This document shows positions 29,229 to 37,598 of a DNA stretch of 64,000 nucleotides, in pieces (within the stretch, counting starts at the first letter, position 1; every line of letters starts with the position of its first letter). A program made the position numbers and the translations under genes. This DNA comes from Colivivens sp963640465. GTDB lineage: Bacteria > Bacteroidota > Bacteroidia > Bacteroidales > Bacteroidaceae. The notes below the pieces were generated by a model. The model saw only the letters and a list, made by a program, of their open reading frames with translations, was not told the origin of the DNA and made no database searches. The stretch spans positions 1 to 64,000 of the forward strand of contig CAVHYP010000005.1 in the NCBI GenBank assembly GCA_963640465.1. Direction: 5' to 3'.

Positions 29229-29593
29229 TTTATTCCCGATATAAATGTTCCATACAACAAAAAAGAGTCGATGCCGACCATTTTGACCATTCGGATTTGG
29301 CACTGCTACATCTTATATATTATAAATAGTCCGCCGAATACATATATCGTCCGCCATTCTTCTCCGCAGACATTCTACGATGCTAACAGTACTCATCTGC
29401 CAACGCGAATAGTACTCATCACGAGTTGACATTGATAGTTGACATCGACAGACTACGAAAGTTCAAGCCCAAACGCTACGAATGTCAAGCCAAGAATCCA
29501 CAAAACCTGCTGCAAAACATAACAATTTGCACAACTCGCCACGACTTATAAAGAAAATGTGCTTGGCATGTAAAAAAAAATCACGATTAAGGA
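29229..29593. other. gene-free stretch between divergent mutA and the DUF2795 gene
   Basis: No gene is evident. It contains the dispersed 23-bp repeat pair (29383-29421), a short direct repeat AGTTGACAT at about 29424 and 29438, and a near-repeat CTACGAAAGTTCAAGCC / CTACGAATGTCAAGCC at about 29453-29493. The rightmost end is the DUF2795 promoter. Confidence 0.55.
29383..29421. repeat. two-copy 23-bp repeat, dispersed element (copy B)
   Basis: CGAATAGTACTCATCA at 29406-29421 is identical to both units at 671-709; a degenerate unit (CTAACAGTACTCATCT) sits 23 bp earlier at 29383. It has the same orientation and CCAACG linker as copy A. Confidence 0.8.
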
Positions 29594-29623
29594 TTGCCCG
29601 TATAAATAATTATTGTAATTTTG
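29594..29623 (+). promoter_or_regulatory. promoter of the DUF2795 gene
   Basis: TTG (29594-29596), 19 bp, TAATTTTG (29616-29623): a good Bacteroidetes promoter. A strong Shine-Dalgarno AAGGAG lies about 8 nt before the start codon, which is unusual for this phylum, where such sites are usually weak. Confidence 0.75.
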
Positions 29624-29679
29624 CACCCCTAAAAGAAGATACACAATAAACAATCAACTAATAGAAAGGAGACTAGCCT

Positions 29680-29901
29680 ATGTATTGGACATTGGAATTA
29701 GCAACTAATTTGGAGGATGCTCCATGGCCTGCAACGAAAGAAGAACTTATCGACTACGCAACACGTTCGGGAGCCCCTTTGGAAGTACTGGAAAACCTGC
29801 AGGAAATTGAAGACGAGGGCGACGTGTACGAAAGCATAGAAGAGATTTGGCCAGACTACCCGTCAAAAGAAGATTTCTTATGGGATGAAGATGAATACTA
29901 A
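29680..29901 (+). CDS. small acidic DUF2795 protein
   Basis: 73 residues, with many Asp and Glu residues in its second half (EIEDEGDVYESIEEIWPDY). The N-terminal pattern YWTLELATNLEDAPWPATKEELIDYA and LEVLENLQEIEDEG match the DUF2795 family of small proteins found widely in Bacteroidetes, usually as a highly conserved single gene. No signal peptide or membrane segment. A good promoter, a strong ribosome-binding site and an intrinsic terminator make it a monocistronic, probably well-expressed gene. Molecular function unknown. Confidence 0.88.
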   Translation: MYWTLELATNLEDAPWPATKEELIDYATRSGAPLEVLENLQEIEDEGDVYESIEEIWPDYPSKEDFLWDEDEY

Positions 29902-29918
29902 CTCTAGGAGAGCAAAAG

Positions 29919-29950
29919 GAGATGCACACAGATGTTGCATCTCTTTTTTT
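29919..29950 (+). terminator. intrinsic terminator of the DUF2795 gene
   Basis: GAGATGCA (29919-29926) pairs with TGCATCTC (29936-29943) and is followed by seven Ts. Confidence 0.9.
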
Positions 29951-30039
29951 CTCACCACAACGCAATCGTCCCAGTTTTTCCAAATCAAGAGTTGAAGTTG
30001 ATATGCCCAACGCTTGAAACACGCAACTCATTGTTGACA

Positions 30040-30189
30040 ACGGTTTCCATACTGCAATACAGAAACAACGATTTTTTCAGGAGCGGAAGAGGCTTCCATT
30101 CGGAATCCGAAGAGCAGGACATAAACAAAGACACCATGCTCGGCACGCAGGACATCCTCGAACTATACGACATCATCAGAGGGGAATAG
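30040..30189 (+). pseudogene. dockerin-like C-terminal relic
   Basis: The open frame ending at 30189 closes with DINKDTMLGTQDILELYDII, which matches the dockerin half-repeat of the protease at 1009-3447 (DVNGDGVVDSQDVLAIYNCM) at Asp1, Asn3, Asp5, Gln11, Asp12 and the hydrophobic tail; the Asp at loop position 9 is Gly. There is no ribosome-binding site or suitable start: the frame runs back into the terminator hairpin. It is best read as the tail of a lost secreted protein, or a chance match. The left boundary is arbitrary. Confidence 0.35.
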
Positions 30190-31002
30190 TCACTTGGAAT
30201 TCAGAGTAGGTTGTATGAACACAGAGTGAAATACCCTTTTCTCCACTGGAGGAATCTTCATGTAGTCACCATACAAGTCCGTAAGGTAAGAGTCGGGATT
30301 GCAAGGTACTGAGAATTCCCTTCCTTCAAATGATATTTTACCCAAAGGCCAAATAGCGTTTGAGGAGTGTGAAATGCCATAGCCGTTCTGACTTGGAATA
30401 TTGGAGCACCTATTCTTTTTCCCGAAAAGGCAAACAATACGCCAAGCCGTCGAGAAAGCAATATATTTCATTCCAAAATAGAAGAACTCGGCCGCAGCAC
30501 GAACGGAGTATGTATGTGCGTGACGCAAGATAGAATTACTGAGGGAGATGCCACGTGTCAACTTCTTAGTCAAGACAGCCGGAACATCGGGATAATCCAC
30601 GAACGGGAAGATATCAACATAAATGCCCTTGACATATGGGTTGACAAAAGTATCCCCTTCTTCTATGAAAAGAGAGTTGAGGTCACGCACTTTGATTATC
30701 GGTTCTTTTGCGCAAGGATCCGTTTCCGGAGTCTGAAGGAAGAGCCATTCAGGGAGTTCACGCTGTGCAACTTCCGTAAAACGCTGCAAATCGCAAAGAC
30801 GCATGGCAATATCAATGTCATCATCCCAAGGGATAAAACCACCATGACGTACAGCGCCAAGCAATGTTCCGCCATCCAACCAATATCCGATGTTATTGCG
30901 ACTGCATATCTTGTCTATTTCTTCGAGTATAGCAACCTGGCGCAGTTGACACGCACGCAAGTTTTTTTGACTGTATTCTTTTACGTTATCGTAGAAATTC
31001 AT
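30190..31002 (-). CDS. LicD family phosphotransferase
   Basis: 270 residues from the ATG at 31002 (MNFYDNVKEY); an upstream in-frame ATG at 31047 falls beyond the -7 box. The LicD signature is intact: YWLDGGTLLGAVRHGG and FIPWDDDIDIAM (about residues 40-67), with KVRDLNS and YVDIFPFVDYPD further on. LicD proteins transfer phosphocholine, or other CDP-activated alcohol phosphates, to surface glycans. It is divergent from an IspD-like cytidylyltransferase gene, which fits CDP-linked chemistry. The stop lies directly against the dockerin-like relic. The donor and acceptor are unknown. Confidence 0.88.
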   Translation of the reverse strand: MNFYDNVKEYSQKNLRACQLRQVAILEEIDKICSRNNIGYWLDGGTLLGAVRHGGFIPWDDDIDIAMRLCDLQRFTEVAQRELPEWLFLQTPETDPCAKEPIIKVRDLNSLFIEEGDTFVNPYVKGIYVDIFPFVDYPDVPAVLTKKLTRGISLSNSILRHAHTYSVRAAAEFFYFGMKYIAFSTAWRIVCLFGKKNRCSNIPSQNGYGISHSSNAIWPLGKISFEGREFSVPCNPDSYLTDLYGDYMKIPPVEKRVFHSVFIQPTLNSK

Positions 31003-31025
31003 TGTAGCAAAAGGTCTTTTGACCG

Positions 31026-31033
31026 CAAAGGTA
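31026..31033 (-). promoter_or_regulatory. -7 promoter element for licD
   Basis: CAAAGGTA reads TACCTTTG on the minus strand, 24 bp before the licD start. Confidence 0.55.
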
Positions 31034-31052
31034 CACAAATTTCCCATATATC

Positions 31053-31084
31053 CTTGCGAGAATAGCAGTTTTTCTTTACCTTTG
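31053..31084 (+). promoter_or_regulatory. promoter of the IspD-like/epimerase operon
   Basis: CTTG (31053-31056), 20 bp, TACCTTTG (31077-31084). It gives a leader of about 30 nt before the ATG at 31123. Together with the licD box it forms a divergent promoter pair. Confidence 0.7.
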
Positions 31085-31122
31085 CATCATTACAAGAAAA
31101 AGAACCAATACAAAAAGCAACA

Positions 31123-31833
31123 ATGAATATAGCCATAATTATAGCCGGAGGTTCAGGCAACCGCATGGGGATGGACATTCCGAAACAGTTCATAAACGTT
31201 TACGACAAACCAGTGTTGCTATACACCTTAGAAGGATTCCAAAGCCACCCTTTGGTAGATGTCATTGAAGTGGTATGTATAGAAGGCTGGGAGCATATCG
31301 TAAGTGCATATGCCAAACAATATGGAATAACAAAATTACGATCGATTGTAAAAGGCGGAAGCACTGGACAAGAGTCCATTCGCAATGGAGTTTACAATCT
31401 TGAAGGCGAATGTTCAGCCGACGATATCGTAATAGTACACGACGGAATACGTCCACTGATAGAGCCATCGGTTCTTACTGATGTAATACAGAAAGCAAGC
31501 AAATTCGGCAATGCCGTTACCTCGATGCCCTACAACGAGCAGATATTCGTAGTGAACGATAAAGACGAAAGCATCACGACCAAATACATTCCGCGAGAGA
31601 AAATACGTCGTGTATCCACACCGCAGGCTTACCGTTTTGACCTCATTGACGAAAAATATCACGAGGCATTCGAAAAGGGAATAGGCATATATGGTTCTGC
31701 ATATACAAACACAATGATGGTAGAACTGGGTGTAACTCTACATCTTGCTGCAGGTAGTGACAAGAATATCAAATTGACAACACAAGATGACCTTGAAATG
31801 TTCAAGGGCTATTTGGCGAATGCAAAGAAATAA
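31123..31833 (+). CDS. IspD/TarI family cytidylyltransferase
   Basis: 236 residues, cytoplasmic. It transfers CMP from CTP to an alcohol phosphate. Motifs: IIAGGSGNRMGMDIPKQF (nucleotide binding, 7-24), VHDGIRPLIEP, and KYIPREKIRRVSTPQAYRFDLI, ending KLTTQDDLEMF. The family includes IspD (methylerythritol phosphate) and TarI/Bcs1-type ribitol-5-phosphate enzymes. Position beside licD and a nucleotide-sugar-type epimerase favours a CDP-alditol or CDP-alcohol for surface glycan decoration rather than isoprenoid synthesis. A chromosomal ispD elsewhere would settle this. The next gene starts 10 bp later. Confidence 0.82.
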   Translation: MNIAIIIAGGSGNRMGMDIPKQFINVYDKPVLLYTLEGFQSHPLVDVIEVVCIEGWEHIVSAYAKQYGITKLRSIVKGGSTGQESIRNGVYNLEGECSADDIVIVHDGIRPLIEPSVLTDVIQKASKFGNAVTSMPYNEQIFVVNDKDESITTKYIPREKIRRVSTPQAYRFDLIDEKYHEAFEKGIGIYGSAYTNTMMVELGVTLHLAAGSDKNIKLTTQDDLEMFKGYLANAKK

Positions 31834-31843
31834 AACAAAAACA

Positions 31844-32884
31844 ATGCTAGGATTCAAGAACCACCCTCTGTATAAGGAGGATTTAGAATATATTACAGCA
31901 ATTCCATGTATAGAGCAACTACATGGGAAAAGTGTTCTAATCACCGGCGCCACAGGCATGGTAGGCGTCATGATGATTGATGCATTGATGACATTGGCAG
32001 ATGTTCGTATCATAGCCGTTGGACGCAATGAGGACAAAGTCAAAGAACGACTTGGCGAGCATTTTGGCAATCCAATGTTCACCTTCATCAAACAGGATGT
32101 ATGCGAACCGCTCGACAATAAATTACAAGTGGACTATATTATCCCCTTAGCAAGCAATACGCACCCGATGGCATATTCGCTTTACCCCATAGAGACAATG
32201 CTCATAAACATATTGGGCGCAAAGAATGCCCTTGACCTGGCAACAAGATGCGGAGCAAAGATAATTTACCCATCTTCAGTAGAAGTATATGGCAATGCCA
32301 CAAATGACATGGCAATCAAAGAAACCGAGAACGGCAAACTCAACCTGGCAAACGCACGTGCTTGTTATCCGGAATCCAAACGCTCAGCTGAAGCATTGTG
32401 TCTTTCATATGCAAAGGAGAAAGGAGTCGAAGTAAAAATAGGGCGTCTTTGCAGAATTTTTGGTCCAACAATGCTAATGACAGATACAAAAGCCTCATCC
32501 CAATTTATCATAAAAGCATTGAACAAAGAAGACATAGTCCTCAAAAGCAAGGGAGAACAATATTTTTCATATGTATATGTTGCCGAAGCAGTAAAGGCAC
32601 TGCTTTATATTCTTATACACGGGAAGGCTGGAGAATGCTACAATATCAGCAACCAGTTGACAGATGTACATCTGCACGAATTTGCGCAAACATGCGCAAA
32701 GATTGCAGGAAAGCAAGTCGTTTTCGACTTACCATCAGAAACAGAGAGCAAAGGATATAGTATTGCAGTAAATGCCATACTCGACAACTCCAAGTTAGTT
32801 GCACTAGGATACAAAAGCCACTATACATTCAATGACGCTTTAGCACGAACTATAAAAATGCTTGGTAGCGCCACGGATCTATAA
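31844..32884 (+). CDS. NAD-dependent epimerase/dehydratase (extended SDR)
   Basis: 346 residues from the ATG at 31844. The Rossmann motif ITGATGMVGVMM and the catalytic YPESK (Tyr and Lys of YxxxK) with the upstream SSVEVYG serine are intact, so an active oxidoreductase, epimerase or dehydratase is expected. Overall it resembles UDP-glucuronate decarboxylase-like enzymes (GRLCRIFGPTM, FSYVYVAEAVKALLYIL, YNISN). It is the second gene of the operon with the cytidylyltransferase. It probably makes or modifies the polyol or sugar moiety used with LicD; the substrate is unknown. Confidence 0.8.
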   Translation: MLGFKNHPLYKEDLEYITAIPCIEQLHGKSVLITGATGMVGVMMIDALMTLADVRIIAVGRNEDKVKERLGEHFGNPMFTFIKQDVCEPLDNKLQVDYIIPLASNTHPMAYSLYPIETMLINILGAKNALDLATRCGAKIIYPSSVEVYGNATNDMAIKETENGKLNLANARACYPESKRSAEALCLSYAKEKGVEVKIGRLCRIFGPTMLMTDTKASSQFIIKALNKEDIVLKSKGEQYFSYVYVAEAVKALLYILIHGKAGECYNISNQLTDVHLHEFAQTCAKIAGKQVVFDLPSETESKGYSIAVNAILDNSKLVALGYKSHYTFNDALARTIKMLGSATDL

Positions 32885-32919
32885 TCCGCCCAAACTTCAA
32901 AAGAGCATACAACATACAA

Positions 32920-32953
32920 CAAGAGCCGTCAGCAATCGTACCGACGGCTCTTG
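32920..32953. terminator. terminator between the epimerase gene and the tRNA
   Basis: CAAGAGCCGTC (32920-32930) and GACGGCTCTTG (32943-32953) form a perfect 11-bp stem. It serves the rightward epimerase gene and, with TTGTTGTATGTT after it, the leftward tRNA. Confidence 0.8.
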
Positions 32954-32956
32954 CTG

Positions 32957-33030
32957 TAGCGAGAGTGGGGTATGATCCCACGACCTCCGGATTATGAATC
33001 CGACGCTCTAACCAGCTGAGCTATCTCGCC
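32957..33030 (-). tRNA. tRNA with CAU anticodon (elongator Met, or Ile2)
   Basis: The minus strand folds into a full cloverleaf of 73 nt plus discriminator A. Acceptor GGCGAGA pairs with TCTCGCT (a G-U at 1:72), D-arm AGCTCAGCTGGTTAGAGC, anticodon arm CGGAT-TCATA-ATCCG, T-arm GTGGG-ATCATAC-CCCAC. The 3' CCA is not encoded. The T loop ATCATAC departs from the usual TTCRANN, as seen in some tRNAs. It lacks the three G-C pairs and C-A mismatch of initiator tRNA. Elongator Met is the likelier reading; the lysidine-modified Ile2 type cannot be excluded by eye. Confidence 0.9.
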
Positions 33031-33051
33031 ATCATTTCTCGTTTGCGGCTG

Positions 33052-33059
33052 CAAAGTTA
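33052..33059 (-). promoter_or_regulatory. -7 promoter element for the tRNA
   Basis: CAAAGTTA reads TAACTTTG on the minus strand, 21 bp before the tRNA 5' end. Confidence 0.5.
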
Positions 33060-33111
33060 GGAAATAATTCGCAACCGACAATGCGATAACCCATCTTTTT
33101 TTTGTTTTTTC

Positions 33112-34344
33112 TTAGTGAAAGAACATATAACCGACGAAAATGGCAGCTATTATGCCTCCCAAATCAGCCAACAAACCGCACGCAACAGCATGGCGAGTCT
33201 TGCGTATTGCCACACTACCAAAATATACTGCCAGTATATAGAATGTAGTGTCCGTACATCCCTGGAACACACACGAAAGATGTCCGACAAAAGAATCCGG
33301 CCCGTACGTTGTCATTGCATCGACCATCATGCCACGTGCCCCACTACCGCTCAGCGGTTTCATGATTGCAGTCGGCAAAGCAGCGACAAAATCACTGTCG
33401 AGCCCACAGATTCCTACAAGCCATGCAACGCCGTCAATAAGAAAATCCATTGCACCCGAAGCACGAAACACTGCCACACCCACAAGGATGGCAATCAGAA
33501 AAGGAATTATCTTCACTGCCGTCATGAAGCCGTCCTTTGCTCCCTCAATAAAGGCATCGTAGACATTAAGCCGTTTAACGGCACCCGACAGAATAAATAC
33601 GATTATGACAGTGAACAACAGAACATTGGCAACAAGCGTTGACACTGTATTCATTGTTTCCGTAGACATTTGTGAGAACGTCCACACGACAGCCGCAACA
33701 AACAGGCACAACACACCGAGGAAAAGCAACATGGTTCGGTTGAACAGGTTTATCTTTTGGACAGCACATGTCACGAGTAAACCCACCAACGTACTGGCAA
33801 AGGTAGCAAGCAGGATAGGGATAAACACGTCCGTAGGTTGCGCCGCACCCAACTGAGTGCGGAACACAAGCACACTGACAGGTATGAGAGTCAGTCCCGA
33901 TGTATTAAGGACGAGGAACATTATCATCGAATTGGATGCCGTATCCTTCTTCGGGTTCAGTTCCTGCAGTTGTTCCATAGCTTTCAGTCCCATAGGAGTC
34001 GCAGCATTGTCCAGTCCCAACAAGTTTGCTGATATGTTCATGACCATAGTTCCCATCACTGGATGTCCTTTCGGTATATCGGGGAATATCTTTGTAAGCA
34101 CAGGAGAGAACCAGCGGGCAAAGAGTCCTATCAATCCCCCCTGCTCTCCTACTTTCATTATCCCCATCCAGAGCGACAACACACCCACCATTCCGAGCGA
34201 CACCTCGAAACCGGTCTTCGATGCGTCGAATGTTGAGTTGACCAAACTGGAGAATACTTCTGTGTCGCCCATGAACACAAGTCGGATGAGCGAAACGACA
34301 AATGCTATGAAGAAAAATGCTATCCAAATGTAATTTAATGCCAT
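33112..34344 (-). CDS. fused SpmA-SpmB nucleoside-recognition (Gate) domain membrane protein
   Basis: 410 residues from the ATG at 34344 (MALNYIWIAFF). Two Gate/nucleoside-recognition halves are joined: SpmA-like (about 1-195, with GLIGLFARWFSPVLTKIFPDIPKGHPVMGTMVMNISAN and the conserved GLDNAATPMG) and SpmB-like (about 230-410, with IPFLIAILVGVAVFRASGAMD and PLSGSGARGMMVDAMTTYGPDSF). Roughly ten membrane helices. In Bacillus SpmA and SpmB are separate spore-maturation proteins; Bacteroidetes do not sporulate, so the role here is unknown, probably transport. Monocistronic. Confidence 0.85.
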   Translation of the reverse strand: MALNYIWIAFFFIAFVVSLIRLVFMGDTEVFSSLVNSTFDASKTGFEVSLGMVGVLSLWMGIMKVGEQGGLIGLFARWFSPVLTKIFPDIPKGHPVMGTMVMNISANLLGLDNAATPMGLKAMEQLQELNPKKDTASNSMIMFLVLNTSGLTLIPVSVLVFRTQLGAAQPTDVFIPILLATFASTLVGLLVTCAVQKINLFNRTMLLFLGVLCLFVAAVVWTFSQMSTETMNTVSTLVANVLLFTVIIVFILSGAVKRLNVYDAFIEGAKDGFMTAVKIIPFLIAILVGVAVFRASGAMDFLIDGVAWLVGICGLDSDFVAALPTAIMKPLSGSGARGMMVDAMTTYGPDSFVGHLSCVFQGCTDTTFYILAVYFGSVAIRKTRHAVACGLLADLGGIIAAIFVGYMFFH

Positions 34345-34365
34345 CGTTGTAAAGTTTAGCAGCCA

Positions 34366-34373
34366 CAAAGTTA
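34366..34373 (-). promoter_or_regulatory. -7 promoter element for the SpmAB gene
   Basis: CAAAGTTA reads TAACTTTG on the minus strand, 22 bp before the start codon. Confidence 0.5.
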
Positions 34374-34457
34374 GCTAAATAAATTCTGCCAAGCCCTCTG
34401 GAGCAGAAAAAAACACGCATTTATGAATGTAGACAGTCATCATTTCTCCTTTTTTCG

Positions 34458-34465
34458 TAACTTTG
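34458..34465 (+). promoter_or_regulatory. -7 promoter element for the lptF/ribBA/aspC run
   Basis: TAACTTTG 37 bp before the permease ATG; no clear -33 element. Confidence 0.5.
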
Positions 34466-34501
34466 CACCCATATTGCACACAATAGACTTGTAAGTAGAT
34501 A

Positions 34502-36334
34502 ATGCGCATCATAAAGAGACTGGACCAATACGTCCTAAAGAACTTCATAGTACTGTTTGCAGGCACATTCTGCATCAGCCTCTTTGCCGTCATGATGCAG
34601 TTCCTTTGGAAATACGTTGACGAACTGGTAGGCAAAGGACTTGGAGTGGATGTCATTGCAAAATTCTTCTTCTATGCAGCAGAGTCTCTTGTTCCATTGG
34701 CGCTGCCTCTTGCAGTGCTGCTGGCATCACTCATATCATTCGGAAACCTGGGAGAACGACTGGAGTTGCTTGCAATAAAGGCAGCAGGCATCAGTCTGAT
34801 CCGCACAATGATGCCTATTGCCCTGTTCATAGTGATGGTATCGTTTGTGTCATTGTATTTTCAGAATGTTGTGGGGCCAATGGCTGAAGCCAAAATCATA
34901 CAGTACCGTATATCAATGATGAAGAAATCGCCCGAACTGGACATACCGGAGGGTGCTTTCTATGATGGCATCGACGGCATCAACCTCTACGTAAAGAAGA
35001 AAAATGCGGACACTGGCATGCTGTACGATGTGGTAATCTACAATCTGCGTGACGGCATCCAGGACGCACACATCCTGCTCTCCGACTCTGCCAAACTGGA
35101 GACAAGCGTCGACAAGAGGTTCCTTGTCCTGCATCTGTACAGTGGAGAGCAATTCGAGAATCTGCAAGGCGGAATGTTGAGAACACAGTTCTCCCCCTAC
35201 CGTAGGGAGACATTCGTCGAAAAGAACTTCATCATCGACTTCGACATGAACCTCAACATGGAAGACTCGGATGCTGGAGCCAACAATGCCAAGACCAAGA
35301 ACATGACACAGCTGATACACGACATCGACTCAATGCAAGTGGAACTCGACAGCATGAGCCACGCAGTCTATGACGACATGATGCGCGGTCCCATGTACAT
35401 AAGCAACCCGATAGACAACATCACCGACTCCATCGAGAAACTGAAGTATCAGAACAAGCTGACAAAGATGTCTACACCCAACATCGACACACTGTTTGCC
35501 CATGTAGGAGTCGTGGAGCAACAAAATATCACGCGAAGTGCCTTGAGCAAGATACAGCAGATGCAGATGAGCCTCGACGTATATGTTTCCAGTTGGATAC
35601 AAAGCCAGGACAAAAACATACGCAAGCACTGGATAAAGTATTGGCAGAAGATCACAATGGCACTCACTTGCCTGCTCTTCTTCTTCATCGGCGCACCGCT
35701 GGGCGCCATCATACGCAAGGGAGGATTGGGAGCGCCGGTCGTCGTGTCTGTAGTGATATTCATCATCTACTATATCCTCGACACGGGTTCCACAAACATG
35801 GCACTCGAGAACACCATACCGGTGTGGTTCGGAGCATGGGCAAGCATGTTTGTACTCGTGCCGCTTGCCCTCTTCCTCACCATTAAGTCAAACAACGACT
35901 CAGTGGTGTTCAACATCGATTCATACAAATCAGTGATACGCAGAATCCTTGGAGTGCGCACCAAGCGCAATATCTACAAGAAGGAAGTCATCATTAACGA
36001 CCCCGACTATCCGGCAGTCAAGGAACGTCTGCAGACACTCGAGGAGCGTTGCAGCAACTACCTCAGCAGCTACAAGCATCTGTTGCCTCACCAACTCCTT
36101 ATATATATAGTAAGGAACAGACAAGACGAAAGACTTGCCTTGATATGCGAGGAGATGGAAGATTGTGTGGAAGAACTCTCGAACTCAAAAGACCGTGAAG
36201 TGTTCCACTATCTGAACAAGATGCCGGTCATCAGCCGCGAACCGCGTCACCACAACCGACTGAAGAAAGACTTGCGTGCAACGATAAGTGCATGCAGACA
36301 CATAATAGATTTCATAAACAAAAAGACTTTATAG
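34502..36334 (+). CDS. LptF/LptG (YjgP/YjgQ) family lipopolysaccharide export permease
   Basis: 610 residues, inner membrane. Three N-terminal helices (about 15-37, 60-85, 98-125) with LDQYVLKNFIVLFAGTF and SLVPLALPLAVLLASLISFGNLGERLELLAIKAAG (the coupling-helix region) are followed by a large periplasmic beta-jellyroll domain (about 130-370). Three more helices (about 380-460) carry GAPLGAIIRKGGLGAPV. A 130-residue cytoplasmic tail is typical of Bacteroidetes members. It extracts LPS with the LptB ATPase. ribBA starts 3 bp after the stop, so they are co-transcribed. LptF versus LptG cannot be separated here. Confidence 0.9.
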   Translation: MRIIKRLDQYVLKNFIVLFAGTFCISLFAVMMQFLWKYVDELVGKGLGVDVIAKFFFYAAESLVPLALPLAVLLASLISFGNLGERLELLAIKAAGISLIRTMMPIALFIVMVSFVSLYFQNVVGPMAEAKIIQYRISMMKKSPELDIPEGAFYDGIDGINLYVKKKNADTGMLYDVVIYNLRDGIQDAHILLSDSAKLETSVDKRFLVLHLYSGEQFENLQGGMLRTQFSPYRRETFVEKNFIIDFDMNLNMEDSDAGANNAKTKNMTQLIHDIDSMQVELDSMSHAVYDDMMRGPMYISNPIDNITDSIEKLKYQNKLTKMSTPNIDTLFAHVGVVEQQNITRSALSKIQQMQMSLDVYVSSWIQSQDKNIRKHWIKYWQKITMALTCLLFFFIGAPLGAIIRKGGLGAPVVVSVVIFIIYYILDTGSTNMALENTIPVWFGAWASMFVLVPLALFLTIKSNNDSVVFNIDSYKSVIRRILGVRTKRNIYKKEVIINDPDYPAVKERLQTLEERCSNYLSSYKHLLPHQLLIYIVRNRQDERLALICEEMEDCVEELSNSKDREVFHYLNKMPVISREPRHHNRLKKDLRATISACRHIIDFINKKTL

Positions 36335-36337
36335 ACT

Positions 36338-37552
36338 ATGGAGAAAATAGAATTCAGCACCATCGAGGAAGCAATCAAGGATTTCAGACAAGGGAAATTC
36401 GTGATTGTGGTAGACGATGAAGACAGAGAAAACGAAGGAGACTTCATCACTCCGGCTGAAATGATTACCCCCGAGAAGATAAACTTCATGCTGCGCGAGG
36501 GAAGAGGCGTATTGTGCGCCCCCATCACCATTTCCCGCGCCCGCGAGCTTGGACTTCCGCATCAGGTAGAGCACAACACCTCAATGCTCGGCACTCCATT
36601 CACTATCACGGTAGACAAGCTAGAGGGATGCACCACCGGAGTTTCCGCCTCCGACCGTGCTGCAACCATACGCGCACTGGCAGACCCAATGTCAACCCCC
36701 GAGACATTCGGACGCCCAGGGCACATCAATCCCCTCTACGCACAAGACAACGGAGTATTGCGCAGGGCAGGACACACTGAAGCTGCCATCGACCTGGCAC
36801 GTCTGGCAGGACTCAATCCCGCTGCCGCACTCATCGAGATACTCAATCCCGACGGAACCATGGCCCGCATGCCACAATTACAGGAGAAAGCCAAACAGTT
36901 GGGACTGAAACTCATACAGATAAAGGACCTTATTGCATACCGCATACAAAGGGAAACACTCGTGGAGCAGGGAGTGGAAGCCGACCTGCCTACCGACTAC
37001 GGGCACTTCCGCATCATACCGTTCCGTCAGAAAAGCAACGGGCTCGAACATGTGGCACTTATCAAAGGCACATGGACAAAAGACGAACCAGTACTTGTAA
37101 GAATGCACTCCTCATGCGCCACCGGCGACATCTTCGGAAGCAAGAGATGCGACTGCGGAGAACAGCTGCACCGTTCCATGCAGATGATCGACAAAGAAGG
37201 TAAGGGATGCATAGTCTACCTTCTGCAAGAAGGACGTGGCATAGGACTGATGAACAAGATTGCAGCTTACAAGTTACAAGAGCAAGGACTTGACACTGTG
37301 GATGCAAACATACACCTCGGATTCGACCCCGACCTGCGCGACTATGGTGTAGGAGCACAGATCCTGCGCGACCTCGGCATCGGCAAAGTACGTCTGATAA
37401 CCAACAACCCCGTAAAGCGCGTCGGACTCGAAGGTTACGGGCTCGAGGTGGTGGAGAACGTACCAATCGAGATCGTACCCAACGAGTACAACAAGTATTA
37501 TCTGAAAACAAAGAAAGAACGCATGGGGCACATGCTGCACATCAGCATGTAA
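36338..37552 (+). CDS. ribBA: bifunctional DHBP synthase/GTP cyclohydrolase II
   Basis: 404 residues, cytoplasmic. It makes 3,4-dihydroxy-2-butanone 4-phosphate from ribulose 5-phosphate and opens GTP, the two entry reactions to riboflavin. The N-terminal half (about 1-200) has VVDDEDRENEGDF and GRPGHINPL; the C-terminal half has RMHSSCATGDIFGSKRCDCG, the three zinc cysteines, QEGRGIGLMNKI and the GTP-binding NNPVKR. All catalytic residues that I know are present, so both halves should work. Together with ribF at 7478 it supplies flavins. No FMN riboswitch fits in the 3-bp gap upstream. Confidence 0.96.
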   Translation: MEKIEFSTIEEAIKDFRQGKFVIVVDDEDRENEGDFITPAEMITPEKINFMLREGRGVLCAPITISRARELGLPHQVEHNTSMLGTPFTITVDKLEGCTTGVSASDRAATIRALADPMSTPETFGRPGHINPLYAQDNGVLRRAGHTEAAIDLARLAGLNPAAALIEILNPDGTMARMPQLQEKAKQLGLKLIQIKDLIAYRIQRETLVEQGVEADLPTDYGHFRIIPFRQKSNGLEHVALIKGTWTKDEPVLVRMHSSCATGDIFGSKRCDCGEQLHRSMQMIDKEGKGCIVYLLQEGRGIGLMNKIAAYKLQEQGLDTVDANIHLGFDPDLRDYGVGAQILRDLGIGKVRLITNNPVKRVGLEGYGLEVVENVPIEIVPNEYNKYYLKTKKERMGHMLHISM

Positions 37553-37598
37553 CATCCGGCACAAACCAAATGAACTCAACTTTTAAATTATCAAATAA

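Noticed and set aside
29932..30189. Complete 85-residue protein
   Set aside because: Its first codons lie in the terminator hairpin and T tract of the DUF2795 gene, so translation from there is implausible; only the dockerin-like tail is noted.
32957..33030. Initiator tRNA-fMet
   Set aside because: The anticodon is CAU, but the 1:72 pair is G-U rather than the C-A mismatch, and the anticodon stem lacks three consecutive G-C pairs.
36335..36337. FMN riboswitch controlling ribBA
   Set aside because: ribBA starts 3 bp after the permease gene, so no room exists for a riboswitch; none is seen before ribF either.
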